From Volvox africanus (lineage: Eukaryota > Chlorophyta > Chlorophyceae > Chlamydomonadales > Volvocaceae): 64,000 nt of DNA. The stretch is from contig BSDZ01000028.1 of the NCBI GenBank assembly GCA_030268105.1, positions 1,202,001 to 1,266,000 of the forward strand, written 5' to 3'. Both the position numbers and the translations under genes were made by a program. This document shows, one piece after another, positions 28,785 through 42,000 of the stretch (its first letter is position 1; each line of letters begins with the position of its first letter). A model generated the notes under the pieces. That model made no database searches, was not told where the DNA came from, and worked only from the letters and a program-made list of their open reading frames with translations.

Positions 28785-28815
<31 letters not shown>

Positions 28816-29018
28816 CTCCAAAAACCTCATTGAAGCTAGATGGCAAGCTAGAAAGGCACACCTAGTTACGTGCTTTGGCCCCCCCTTGTAAACGTCCATG
28901 ACAATCCATCCATCACTAAAAGTCGTCATCACTATCTCCAGAACCTGCAACAGAATTAACAAATTCAACTGGTTGCACGAATCCTTTGGTGTCAACCCCA
29001 TTGGCTAGGGCTCATATC
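26097..29018. other. Intergenic: cyclase 5' end and Smr gene 3' flank
   Basis: The first coding exon of the cyclase must lie in the lower part of this region, or hide as another microexon. A frame at about 26170-26210 reads SVYGLLHVSLLRN, like an H-NOX N-terminus (MYG start). I could not find a splice junction that links it in phase to the exon at 26096. A CACCT/CATCT pentamer array lies at 28422-28530 and a GA run at 28788-28815. No other gene is supported. Confidence 0.45.
28422..28530. repeat. CACCT/CATCT pentamer array
   Basis: About 110 bp of CACCT units with CATCT and CACCC variants, in the intergenic region downstream of the Smr gene. Confidence 0.9.
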
Positions 29019-32000
29019 TTACTCCGGCAGGTACCAATTTGCGACGTCCAGCCGCGCGAAGGTCTCCGCTGACAGCACCACCTGGACTTGGCCATCCTGC
29101 TGTTCGACGGTGTTGGCGGTGAGGTCCTTTTCCCCGAGCCACTCCGCCAGAGCGGCCGGCAGTTTGGGTCCCTCCGGACCGCTGTGGATGCCCTTGCCGG
29201 TGATGATAGTCCATTTAAGATGACGCACTGTGTACGTGCATGTGCCGTACATGTTGTACAAATTGTCGTACATGCAGCAGAAAGTTGCCGTAACGGGCAA
29301 GGTCAGCACACTAAGTATTCTTTACATTCCCCGTTGAGTAAGCGCTCAGTGTCGTCACGTCAGGTGAAGGTTATCGTCCGCATCGGTTGCAAACGGAAAC
29401 ACAAGTGTCGTACAGTATGGCAAGGCCTGTATGGCAAATTAAGACTTCCGTAACGGCCTAATGTAAATATTCTTGCTGCTGCAATTGAGGCAGTCGCTCG
29501 CTTTCAAGTGTTTCAAGTCATAATTTGAAAATGGAGGAGAGGGTTTTGAAACGGTGCATGTTTAGGCCATCTGGGGGGCAGCGGCGGGTGGCCTGTATGG
29601 AAAGCACATGTGTACGTGTGCCGTACATGCACCTTCAGAACCCTCCATCGCCGTGAAGGCAATTTCCCCAGGATACGTTTGTGGGAGGGGCAATGACGAG
29701 GGGTACATATTTGCATAGATATACACATATATAAGTATAGAATATACACAAATAATATAATTAGTGTTTTTTGGCTTGGTCGATATTTGTTGGACTGATT
29801 GCCACCGCTTTGTTTACCTGGCCTAGTAATTTGTTGAAATTTTTGCAAATTTATATTGTTTTATTCATTTTCCTTTCATTTCAACATTTTTAATTTGACT
29901 TGTTATATTATATTTGTATTTTATTTTAGCAATTGTGATTTTTATTTGTATTCTGTTCTTTATTTGTATTTCATGTTTTTATTTTTTATTTAAGTTATTT
30001 TAATTGTTGCCGTACATCCGCTTCTACGGTAAGGAGTGCTGGTCATGTAAGGCCCCGGGGAATTTCTACAGCTGTATCGTCTATGTCTCTAATGTAAGGA
30101 GTGCTAGCCGTATAATGGCCACGAGAACTTTTTCCGTCGCCGTCACCGCCGCAAAAAGCATACACTTGTTTGTCCGCTTGTCCCATTAAATTAATGCCTG
30201 ATCCAATCTTTATACATTCTTTCTTTTAAGTTTATTGAAAACGTTTCTTGAGCCGCATATTTTCGCAAACACATGTGGCCGCCATGTGAGTGTCGAAGGG
30301 CACAGGCCAGCCCTGCAGGCAACATGGTTTAACATTTCGATCACAGCACTATTCCATAGGGAAAGGTTTGCATATTCCTGTTCTTAGTGAGATTATTTTT
30401 TTGTACGAAGGCTTACAAATTTCTTAATTTAAATTAGCTTTTCCGAATGCAAGTAGTCAAATTTCGACAAGAACCTGCTTTTAGGTGAAACAGAAAAAGT
30501 CTTCTTACATTCAGTTGTCTGTTGATCTTTATCTTCATTTGTTCCTCCGATTATAACCTTCCTTTGTAAAATAAAGTACCTTCGGGATGCCAAGCATGGC
30601 ACTTCGGTAATCAGCTCAAGTTCACCACAATTGTCAATATCACCTTTGCTCGCATCACGCACTATTGTGACCTGTGTTGCTGGGGTGCAAAATTTCCCTA
30701 GGGAGGGTGCAGGTTGGCTTTCGGGGCAGGTTTGGAAGATTTGATGCAAGATCTTAAGAATACATACGTACCGCCTCCATGATACAGGTCCATGAGGGTC
30801 TTCGTGAGATGGTACGTGATCTCCCGTACATGCTGTCCATGCAGGTCTGTCGTCCAAACTTGTAACAGTGTGGAGTTCATTTCAAAGAAGATGCTCTCAG
30901 AAGCCCTCCGGTTTTCATTCTGCATGGTGCTGCGCAGCAGGGAGATCAGCTGCAAGCACGGAATGGAGGAGGGGATTAGAAACGAAAAACAAAACAAACA
31001 AAACAAATGTAAATTCACCCACGGCTGTATTTTTATTCTTATTTTTATGACCCTTCACGTGAGGAGCATTTGGTACATATTGTTTGCTCCTGCGATCTAG
31101 GCCGATGTTGGGTGAGTAGTGAACAGCACTATTACTTTCGATCGAAGAGACTGGCGGAGGGGGCCGGCTGCTGAGTAAGCTGGCAGATAGACAAGGGTAA
31201 GAGGATGCCATAAATCAGACTGACAGTTTGCAGTGCTTACTGTCGTTCGGTCATACGACGGCGAACCGAAGTGGCCCCTCACACTCCCTTGCGGCCCACA
31301 CCCTTTCCAGAGTTGTATCCGGAGTTCTTTGATCCGCGGTCTTTCCGATAGGGGATGGGGGTTGGAGGCCAGGGGTTAGTTAGCTGTGCCAGAGCCTGCT
31401 TGGCCAGTGTTGCCCTGCCCCGTTCGTTGTGTTACATATGCTCATATACGCTTATTCCACTGGCGGCGCCTCAGTACCCTAATATTTTATGCAAATATAT
31501 CGCATATCAAACGCTGTGACACGTGTAATGAGTGAGAGTGATGAGATCCTCTTTAATATATCTGCACTGTGCAGCAATATTGCACTGGTAGGTACTTCGG
31601 CGTCTGCCATTGGAATAAATAACCCGCTATCTCACGGTTCAGTCATCTATTCGAAATATGCTGCAAATCGTTCGACAGGGTACGGCTCTTTGCTGTCTCA
31701 CTCTTGGCAGTATATTTCTCATATACTGCCTGACCCCTGAGATAACTATAATTACTCCACATACATATGAGCCATATACATATACAGACACACACGTGTA
31801 CATACACACATACACACATACAGACACACGCACGAACCTTTGAAAGCCCCTTCAAGGCGTCTGGCTGTAGCTGTAGCTGCTGCGGCTCGGACAGTTCTAC
31901 CCGCTGCTGCTGCTGCTGCTGCTGCCGCTGCTGCTGCTCCTCCTGATGGCGAGAGCACTGTTCGGCGGCGGAGGCAGCCTCCAGAACCACCGCCTTGAGG

Positions 32001-33882
32001 TTCAGGTAGACCGCGTGCAGTGCTTTTGACAGTTTGCGATGCTTGTCGTACACGGCCTACATACGTGCCGAGGGTAAATAGCGAGTATTACGTATGCTGT
32101 GGGTACTACCGCTGCCATGTCGTACACCGTACACAACCAACTGGCTCGTTGCTCTGTCATTCTTCATGCGTAAATGTGCGGGTGGGGGACAGTCGCAAGA
32201 GGACGGAAGGTCCCAGGAGGGCGGGAGGAAAAAGCAAGGAGGCCAAGGAGGCCGTGGGGAGGGGCGGCCGGCGTTTCGCCTGCTGGAGGGGGGGAGTGAA
32301 GCCAAAAGGAGCTGTGGGCTGCACTGCTTAATGGGTGATTATAGAAGGGAAAGGTATGAATGGGGAAATCGGTGACGGAGTGTTGAGATATGTGCCAGAC
32401 CCGATCATTCTCTCGCCCTCTCTTCAACTTAAACTTTAACAATAACTACACACACCTGCTTTTCCTCAGGCATGAGACCGTAGCGGCCATCGCCGCCACT
32501 TGTTGTGGCATCGGCAACCCCGGATGACCGCTCCTGTTCACGAGTTGCAGTGGAAGATAATTATTACACACGAGCAGTAGCAGAAACATGGACAAAAATA
32601 ATAGAGGAGGAAAAGGATTTGGAAAATCATCTGAAGCATGTGCAGGCACAAAGGCAGGTGGAGAGACACTGGTTGTGCCGTACTGCACCGTACTGCACCT
32701 GCTCCCCCCAACACATTGCACTTGCTTGCTGCTGACGGAGCGCCTCCACCAGTCCTGAGCTGTCCACGGCTTTCCTCACCAGATCCATTGCCTGCATGCT
32801 TGGGGACGCCGACGTCAGCCAAAATATTCCCCGTACGGCAACAAGCAAGGCATATTGCCAAAAGGTTGCGTCAATTACTTCAATTACGCCAGTTACTGCA
32901 AGGCACGTTGCGGCAATTACTTCCACACCTACCAGCTTATCATCTTATTAGCTTATTACTGAGCTTCATGTTCATACGCGTTCTGGATTTGAAGTCCATC
33001 AAGAAGAATATGATTGTTGTACGGCATGGCGTTTGGCTTTTGTGCAGATTAGTTGGAAGCTGTTGTATATATGTGTCAAGCAATCACTAAAACCGAAGTG
33101 TCACCTGGGCTTCACCGCGTGTCTTTCGAGTGTATTTGATGCGGCATGACGGCATCGTCAATCATCCCAATGAAGAGTGCGCTCAACGGACATGCAGAAA
33201 CAGTAGCTACCGACCCATGGGTCACAAACCGTACCTCACGACGCAGCCGTACAGATTGTACATCCACACCGGCCTGGCCGAGGAGGTACATGCAGCTCTG
33301 TGGTGTGCTTGGTGCAATGCTGTGCGGCGAGCCGCAAACGCGGGCGTCATCAGCAAAAATGTTGCTACATTCAGACTGTGCGCCATCGGGGGATTTGTTT
33401 GGCGTCGCGAGGGTGGTGGCCGCAGCTGCAGCTGTAGCGCTTTCGGAGGCTCTTGCAACGTGCGCCCATGAGCGGCTGCTTTCAATTACGGGGGTCCTTG
33501 GTGGCATGCTACAGCCGCTGTCGGCGCTTGCTGCAGCTGCAACCTCCGCATCGTCAGTCCGCGCCTCTGTGGCGGCATAAGCCGTGGCCGCGGCACCGCA
33601 GCCATGCAGCTGGGGGAGCCGCGGAGAGCTGGATGTGCGATTGCCGTCCGAGCAGATACCGACCCGTGGGTCCTGTGGTGTGTTGATGGATCATGTGACG
33701 TAATGCGGATGAGATGACGTAAAGTGAGTCGCAGGAGGTTGACACCATCGGGGCCATCGGTGTGTTGAGGTGTCATGACATAATGCGGTACTTGATATGC
33801 TTGGGGTCGAACACATATATCTCTCAAACGAGTACTTTTGGATAATATATACAGGGGGACACACACAAGCATACATAAACAC

Positions 33883-33961
<79 letters not shown>

Positions 33962-35608
33962 TACATATACACATACATATACACATACACATACACATAC
34001 ATATACACATACACATACACACATACACTTACACACATACACTTACACACATACACTTACACACATACACACATACACTTACACACATACACTTACACAC
34101 ATACACACTTACACTTACACACACGAGAGCACAAAAGGTTCTGGGGGACAGGTTTCGATGAATCCCTCCCTCCCGCCCTCCCAATGGGGCTTTAACTACC
34201 ACCAGACCAAGCAAAGCCAACGGCACCTTGTCCTTTGACAGCTCCCTTACGATCCTCCTGTACAATGCTGTGCAGTCTTGTACGATCCTGAAGAACGAAA
34301 TGCCGAAATCCTGTACCCGTACACCACATCCATCTCATTATCATCACCACTTATGCGTTTTACCCCATTTTGCATTTTGTGCGAGGGACCTTTGCCTCCA
34401 CCCTTACCGCCCTGACCGTCGAGCTGAGAGGTGTCAGCACTGTGCAGGTGCGGGTGCTTGCTCACCGTTGCACCGATTGCAGCTGTCTCGTCATCGTCAT
34501 CGGGGTGGCCGTCGTGGTCATTATCGCTGGGCGAGCTTTGTTGAAAGCGCTGCCTTACGCGTTCCTGGTTCTGCTGTTTGCAGCCCCTGCCTATCGGCGA
34601 GGGAAAGGATGTTGGCGCTGATGTCGAACTGCGCCCACCCGGCGGGGAAGAAACGCCGGAGCTCGTATCAGCTGTTGATTTCTCCTGAGCTTCGGAACGA
34701 GATATCCGCTGCTCTCGGTCGAAGCCGCCGGCGGACGCGGGATGGGGGATCGCTGGCAGCTGTAGTACCTGCTGCTGCTGGAGAGACACTTCCTCCTGCC
34801 CCTCCGCCCCATGCTCATCACGGACACCACTGCTGGTCGCAAGCCTTGAAAGGGGGAGGGGTGGTAGCTTCGGCGGATACGCTGGCGGCTTCTTCAACCG
34901 AGGCACCTGCAGGCCCGAGAGCGGCGGCTGCTGCGCTGGTGGTGCTGGCTGTAGCGGTGGTAGCTGCTGCCGCTGGGGCTGAAGCAACGACGGCAAGGAG
35001 GAGGGCTGTAGCTGCGTCAGCTGCGGCGTTTGCTGCTGATACTCATGCCGTGGTGCGATTACAGCGGCGGGTGCTACTTTTGCCACGGGCAGTGATTGGG
35101 GAGAGAGCTGAGGCGGCGATTGAGGGATTATGATTCTGGGCTGTGCTGGTGTTTGGGATAGCGTGGGACAGCTGGATAGAGGGCTTGGCGTGAGGTTGGA
35201 CCGAGACGTTGGTGTTAGGGCAGGCCGTGGGGGACGAAATTTCTTGGGGAGGGTGGGCGAGGTAGGTGTGGTGGGTTTGTCGTTGTCGGGTGTAGGTGGG
35301 GTGAAGGACTTGCTGCCCTCCTCGAGCTGAGGAGTCTTTGGTGGTGGCGGTAGTGGCGCCGCTGCCGGCGGCAGTGAGGCTGTTATAGAGGAGGTGGTGT
35401 CGCTGACGCACTCAGCCGCAACGGCGGTGTTTGTAGTAGTCTGCGATGGTGATCTGAGAGTAAGCGGTGGTAGCTTTGTAAGTGTCTTCGCCTTTGTCTC
35501 CGTCTCCGTCGCCGCCACAGCCGATGTCACAGCGGCGGACGATGTTGTCAATACGGCACGAGACATTCTAGTAGTTGGTTTTGGAGCATAATCAGACGAA
35601 GACATCAT
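29019..35608 (-). CDS. DUF1771-Smr domain protein, multi-exon
   Basis: The resolved 3' exons are 33566-33262, 32791-32699, 32533-32456, 32056-31838, 30949-30772 and 29227-29019, all in phase, with TAA at 29019. The DUF1771-like helical region spans VYDKHRKLSKALHAVYLNLK through LRSTMQNENRRASESIFFEMN. It is interrupted by a Gln-rich stretch (31900-31940). The Smr domain follows: TDLHGQHVREITYHLTKTL (DLHG motif) and TIITGKGIHSGPEGPKLPAAL (GKG-x-HS motif), ending with LDVANWYLPE. Smr domains are small MutS-related nuclease or RNA/DNA-binding modules. Plant DUF1771-Smr proteins often also carry PAM2 and CUE elements, which I do not see. The open frame from an ATG at 35606-35608 down to about 34290 is Ser/Pro/Gln-rich. 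I take it as the 5' exon on strand and adjacency alone. Joins between 34290 and 33566 are not resolved. Confidence 0.72.
31468..31750 (+). repeat. Interspersed repeat family A, copy 1
   Basis: This block matches 57171-57520 on the opposite strand along most of its length. Shared landmarks are GCCTCAGTAC, AATATT...TGCAAA, CATATCAAAC, CCGCTATCTCAC, GTTCAGT, TCGTTC-ACAGGGTA and AGTATATTTCTCATAT...GAGATAA. Divergence is roughly one base in five by eye. It lies in an intron of the Smr gene. Neither copy shows clear terminal repeats or a long conserved frame. Confidence 0.75.
33866..34128. repeat. ACACAT/ACACTT hexamer array
   Basis: About 260 bp of CACATA hexamers changing to CACTTACACACA units, inside the Smr gene between putative exons. 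His-Ile, Tyr-Thr and Cys-Met frames across it are artefacts. Confidence 0.95.
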
Positions 35609-38600
35609 AATTTTGTTTCCGAGTTAAGTGATTGTATGGAATGTTAAATGCTGCAGCTTGAAAGTACATCCCAATTCAGCGTGTGGATGTCCACGGACTT
35701 CGAGGGCACGCGCTCCGGTATGGCGGTGTAGCAAAGGGCGGGAGGCTGAATACAAAAGTGGTGAGGCTACCCGTTGTGGACCCCTAGGTGTAAGCTGCTG
35801 GGTTATGTCATGCCGGGAACAACCGCTGAAGGAACCATGTACGGATGCCTGCTGGTACGGCCCCTAAGGCCAAATTTGCGTTCTTATCGTACAAGACGTC
35901 AATGTCGATTAGCGATAATTACCCCGTTACTGACTGGGCAACTTAGACGCGAAGTCATAAGATTTAACGGAGAAAGGTTTGGGCGGGAATCTTGGAAACG
36001 AAGAGAGCAGGTTATGCGAGGGCCGGCAAACAGGAGGAATGGAGCTGGCGCGAAGGTGGTGGGCGCGCCGACTGGCCGGATCCCACTGATATGGCTCGCC
36101 GCGACCAGATATCGTATCAGCCGGGTTACGGATGCAGTACAGATGGGGTATGATGGCACCTGTGAGTCAACGGCGTGTGGGGCCGAGCCGCAGTGGAAAC
36201 GAACAATCATATCGTCAGCCAACACTGCAATACACCCCAAAATGGGGATCATTCCGAGCCAATCGAATTACATTACAACGCAATTTCCGTAAGGACGAAA
36301 ATCACCTCATTCTTTAGGTTTAGGTTCGCCGTAAACACTTCAACCTTGAAGGATCGTGCCGAGCTCTTAATCTGCGTCTAACCTAAAGTAAGATTTTTTG
36401 AAATCGAGTACGATTAAGGGGTATCAGGGGCTGATGAACAACAGATAGCTTCCAAAAATGTTGTTGGAAGGCTGTACTCTCTTATTGATTGCCGCCGTTC
36501 AAATTGGAAAACATCGCTTTATACAAGGTCTTGATCGGGGTCGGTGATGAGAGTTTGGAGCCATGTTAACCAAGGAAGGGTTTCGGCGACGATATGTACG
36601 TACTGACGACGCGGCATCCGCACCCGAGCCAACCTAAACTAGTTCAGTACGATCACGTTGCTTTTAGATAAAACATCTTCCTATGCATTTAACCTATCGT
36701 ATCAGATCGATCATTCCAACGGCTGCGCAATATCGTGAAGCCAGATTAACAGTATTCGGTCGGAATCGTCCCAGGCAAACAAGAAATTACCTGAAGTTTT
36801 AGGAAACAACTAAAAATCTGTCCCATGTCAAGATTCTGCCGTTAGTTATGTGTACCAATCCCTTCGACGGATAAGGACAAATTCACGCCGGGAGGCCAGA
36901 AGAACTCGGAAACCAATGCGTAATTAGAAATGCATGTGACCTTTATGGTTTCTAGCCGCTAAAAATTATACCTTACATGCGGAAATTGCAGCACCGAAAG
37001 GGCTGACGGAAAACGTCTAGCCTACTGATATGACGTATTGAAATTAGGTAAATACATCTTTTAAAAGGTGTGTTGTATGCAATTTTAAGTAGTTTCAGAA
37101 TTGTGGTATCAATTCGTCAAACGCTGACGGACATTGTGCCTCGAGTTGGTTCAAGGCACGTAGGGGGATGATATTCAGATAAATTTTATTGCGATATGAA
37201 CTTACCAGTAAGAAATTATATAACTATGAATTAAGCTCATGCAGCGTGCTGCGCTGTCCGCCCATTGTCCACCAAGTACAGTGTGTACGGCTGACAACTA
37301 CGCCTCCATTCGATGCCTGCAACGACATCGATCTAGCATAAAATAAGCTAGGCTGCAGTTAATTTTGCACGTCCTCGAAATAGGGAAGCTGTCTGTTTTA
37401 TAAGAAAGGGTCTGAGGCAATTCCGGTTTTGGCGCAGATGAGTGGACTATGGGCTTATATTTGTGCAGACGACTGCAGGCTTGCTTAAGAGAATTTGTAA
37501 GCGGTTAAGGCATCTGGAAAAAAATTAGCATTAGCTTTATATATACATAATACATTCGCAAAGTCCAGCACAGGTGTTGTGTAAACTGTCGAGATGAAAT
37601 GTCCTGATTTCAGCATGATAAGCAAAACAAGCCACAAGTGCAAGAAACAATAACAAACATGTTGTGTCACATAGACTATAGGCAATTAATTATTATATAA
37701 TGACTGCATGATGAGCTTGGATAAGTTGTGACCAGGGATAGTTGCAGTTACAATTATTGACCAAAGCGGGAAACAGGCCGATGGCCCAGCTTACATAGAT
37801 CTGGGCTTTCATGAGGTTTACGGGGCTGGGGCTTATAGAACCTAAAGATGCGACGGCTGGCCGCTAGCACCTGAATGCCCTGGCCGCGGCCTGGAGTACT
37901 GAGCCTGACACCCATTGCCCTCAGCGGCCGTTGCCCTCAGCGCCTTGGGCCCTGGGCGCCCCTGGGCCCTGGGCCCGGGACCTCGCCGGACCTCGACGGG
38001 GCTGGCCCCTAGGCCCCATGCGCGTAATGGGTCCGAAAGTTCGGTCGGCTACTGCACAAAGATGTGCACAAGTCAGCTGCAGTTTCTGTGCCTTTCCCAA
38101 CCAGCTGCAGGCCCTAGCCCTCGTCTATTCTCTCTTTTTTAATTTCTTTCGACAATCACTCGTGTCTAGCGGAACTGCTACACGACAATGTACAGCGGTT
38201 TTGCCGCACGTACGCATGGTATGGTGCCCAGGCTATGGTGCCCACGGTATTGTCACCAGGCCCATTTCCAGGCTCAACCTTCTTTGGTCCCGGAACGGAC
38301 CATAACCGGGTAAGTCCAGATGCGCTTATCGAATCGATGGGTACTTGAAAACATGTGCGTGCTCTGCAACAATTCTAGTGACAAGCGCGGTCAAGCTCAT
38401 CACCCTGGGGCATTCAGCCTGTCATGGTGCAAAATGATACAAGACTGAAAAAGGGCTGAAGTCGACGGGTGGCCCCCATCCCCTGATGCAGTGGTTCATA
38501 TGCATTTGATACAGCTAAATCCGGTCCGGGTCACAGCGGTAGAGAAAGCGGAAGCACCACCACCACCAGCCCAAAACAGGGGGGGGCAACAGGCACCGAC

Positions 38601-39010
38601 CGGAATCAACCACCCGGACCAAGGGACCAGGCCCGCCAGCAAACACAATGAACCTCGTCAAGCAGAGGAGGGACCCGGGGGATCAGGCAAAGAAAGGGAA
38701 GGAGCGCGGCAACAGCAATCAGGCAATAGTAGTACCGGTAGCCGCCCCCGAGGTCCAGTGATGCCCTGGGAAACATCGGTGGGTGCCCGGCCGACCGACA
38801 GCCATCCTCCGCCCCGGGCTGCAACATGCCAGGGCACCAGCTCCGAAACATCGAACCCGGAGGGCAGCCTGGACGCGGACACACGGCTGTGCACTTGCAG
38901 CCCTTAAGACTCCCGCCCTCCGAAGCCGCCTCGGTCGACCTCTTGATCCCCGCCCTTAAAACACCGGTCACCACCACCCCCATCCCCACCACCCTGCTGC
39001 GGCCAACACG
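35609..39010. other. Intergenic between Smr gene and EFL1
   Basis: This should contain the Smr promoter and the EFL1 3' UTR. From 36,400 to 37,900 the sequence is AT-richer with no frame worth calling. A + strand frame at 38491-38907 encodes a Pro/Gly/Gln-rich peptide without a recognisable domain and I do not call it. No large repeat is visible. Confidence 0.45.
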
Positions 39011-42000
39011 TTAGACGTTCCGTTTTAGCGTGCGCTGCTTCGTTGCCCGGGCGACCACCTTCTCCTCCACGGGTAACCCCTGGGGCACAGAAACCGCGAT
39101 TAAAACCCAAACTTAAGAGGTGCGGCGACGCAAGTATATGACAATTACTCACGAAAAAAATATGTAATGTTTTGGGTTTTGAGATAAGGAATCGTTATTT
39201 GACGGTTAGTGGTATGGATAACGGAATCGGTGTCTTGGTTCCGGAGCGGAAGCCCTCCCGCCGCCTGAGTCCTTTTCTATGTGTGATGTCAATGCTCGGC
39301 CCGAGTGCAGTGGCAGACCTCGCCGTCGTCACCACTTCACTGCCATTTACAGCACTTAGTCGAGCTGAGTTTTTGAAGAATTGGGGTACGAATCGGTGTC
39401 AGGTAAATAGAAGGCCAGGAGAGACCCACCTTTCGCCGCCGCACCGCATCAATCAGTCGTCGTGCCAGATTCGTCAGGCCGGACGCGTCCTCACCGTGCT
39501 CCTCGCGCTCCTCCTCAGTAGTGGGCACGAAGAACGGATCCACCTGCGGGCAGGAGGGACCGGGCGGTGCCAGGAGAGGTCGCGAGATCGAAACCGACAA
39601 ATATCAAAAAGCTCAGATTTCCTGTGTCTCGCGCTGAGAACGATAACGATAAACGATAACGGGGACAGGCCCCCTACATAGCTCGCCCACCTGAAGTCTC
39701 TCCCAATGGCTCAGCATGAGGGAGGCGGAAGCGGCTCCGCTGCTGCGTCTCCTCATCTCATCCGCTAAACCGAAGGAAGCCTCCGCGGGCAAGTAGCAAC
39801 TCACCTGGCGTGGAGGGGAGTTGGCGTTTTCCCGCCGAGAGGTGTTTCAGGAGGGTGAGGGTGTTTATCAGTTTTTACCTTCTTTAACATTGGAGGACGT
39901 TTTGCATAGCAGGCAGACAAATACTTAATGAAACCGAGATATACTTTTTTTTGGAAACACACACCGAGATATGGGGTCTTCCTGTTGGAGCACGGCGGGG
40001 TAGCTGGCCCTGGCCGACCACATTACCTGGCCCAGTTTGACGTTAAACACACAGAGACAGACAGACACACACACACAGAGACAGACAGACAGACACACAG
40101 ATGATAATGAAGTCAGATGCGATTCCCACCAGGAAGGTGTCGCTGCCCTCCCGCATCTCCTCCCGCAGGATGCGGGCTCGTCGTCGCCCCAACACCGCGT
40201 ACATGCCGCTGAGCGCTTCCGCACTGGCGGTCAGCTGTGCGCGGGGTGGGGTAGATGGGGTGGGTGGGGTAATGGAGCTGGATTGGTTTCGGGGCGGTTC
40301 ATCAGATGGAAACCCGAAGCACACCAGGAGACATGTGACACAGAAACTGATTTCATTAGAAACTTAATTAAATTACTTAGATGAAATTAGGTTCGCTTAA
40401 TTAAATTAGACTAAGCAATGAAATCCCACAAGCCTCCGCCCAGCCCACCGCCCAGCCCAGCCCAGCCCACTGCCTCCGCCCAGGCGCCAAACGAGTCAAT
40501 TAATCCATCCATTGCACTCGGCCGCACTGCATCTTGCCCAGCTTCACACCATCCCTGGTCCAACGTACAAGATAGGGAAAAAAGACGGGGCCCCGTGCAC
40601 GGCTGGGTGGGTAGGAGGTGGGTAGGTGGGGGTAAGTGTGTGTCGCACCACACCCATCCCACTACCGCCCACCTGACACAAGTACTGCGCCTCCACCAGC
40701 CTGGCGTCCGCCTCCAGCACCGCCCTCCGACAGGCCACTGCCACCGCAGTCATCACCTGAGGAACGACACCACCCAGAGCGTGGGTGCGGGACGTGGGGG
40801 GTGTGGAGGCACGCGGGGGCGGAGGTGTGGAGGCACGCGGGGGCAGGAGGGCAACAATCGGCCGGGGTCAGCGACACGCGCAATTCTGTGTGAGCGCCTC
40901 CTCAGCGGCCCAGCATACGAAGAGAAAGGCCGTTGTCCGTGTGCCTCCTCGACACCGCACACTGGACTGGCAGCCAGAGGCCTCAAGTCATAACCCTGCA
41001 CCCCTCCTCCCGGTGCGCACGAACCTCCCCCCACACACACACATACCCATACACACACAATCCCCCTTGGCACACATAACTCGGCGCCCCCCCCGGCCGT
41101 ACCAATACACAAAGCACACGCACCTGGCCCGAGAACGGTCCGTACACATCCTCCTGCAGATCAAGTCGGCCACTCCAGGAAGGGCTCTCCGAATCGGGTC
41201 CCTCCACCGCCGCAGATAAACCCTGCGACACGCTCCTGGCCCCCGCCCCGCCTTCGTTGTTCGTTTGGGAGGAGTCCCCCTCCAGGGAGGGACCGGCTTG
41301 CTGCTGCTGCTGTTGCTGTTGCGGCTGTACGAGGCGAACCTCCAGTTCAAAGGCAACTCCCCAAAGCGGCTCTTCACAAAGGGGCCCTATGTCACCGGGT
41401 GGCGGTAATCGACGTACAGACAGACAGAGAGGAAGGCACAGAGAGAAAGAGGAATGAAGGAAGCAGTGACAGGGCAGGATCTAAAGTCGTGAGCTGATGT
41501 GAGCTGTAAGCGTAGATGTGGATGTGGAGGAAGCAGCTACCTACCCATGGGTCGTTGCCGTACCTGACGCCGTCGCGATTTGGAAACCCGCCACCACCCC
41601 CGACTCCACTGACGCCGCCACATGGCGCAATGCATCCGCCGCGCCGGCGTCACCATTATTTGCCACCGCCACCGCCGTGGCGGCGCCGTCATCAATGTAC
41701 GACTGAGCATGTTCTTCCGAGATGAGTCCCAACGCAAGAGCTGCAGCCGGGGACCCCAACCGGAGGTCTATCCGTGCTGACAGCGCCCCCGCCGCCGCCG
41801 CCGCGGCGGCGGCGGCGGCGTCATCAGCCCCATCAGCATCGGCCTCCGTCAGCGGACTGACCGGCCCCGCGACGGCGGCAGCGTAAGGGGCTCCTTGCGC
41901 GCCCGGCGCCATTGCTTTAGTTGTCGCCTTGGCGGCGCGTACGACAGCATTCGACGGTACATCGAAATGGCTATCTGCTGCCGTACTGCTAGTACCGGCC

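Noticed and set aside
34228..35133. 301-codon + strand frame
   Set aside because: Antisense shadow of the Pro/Ser/Gln-rich minus-strand exon. The Ala/Val-rich product has no domain.
38491..38907. 138-codon + strand Pro/Gly/Gln-rich frame
   Set aside because: No domain, no splice context and GC-driven openness. It lies in the expected EFL1 3' region.
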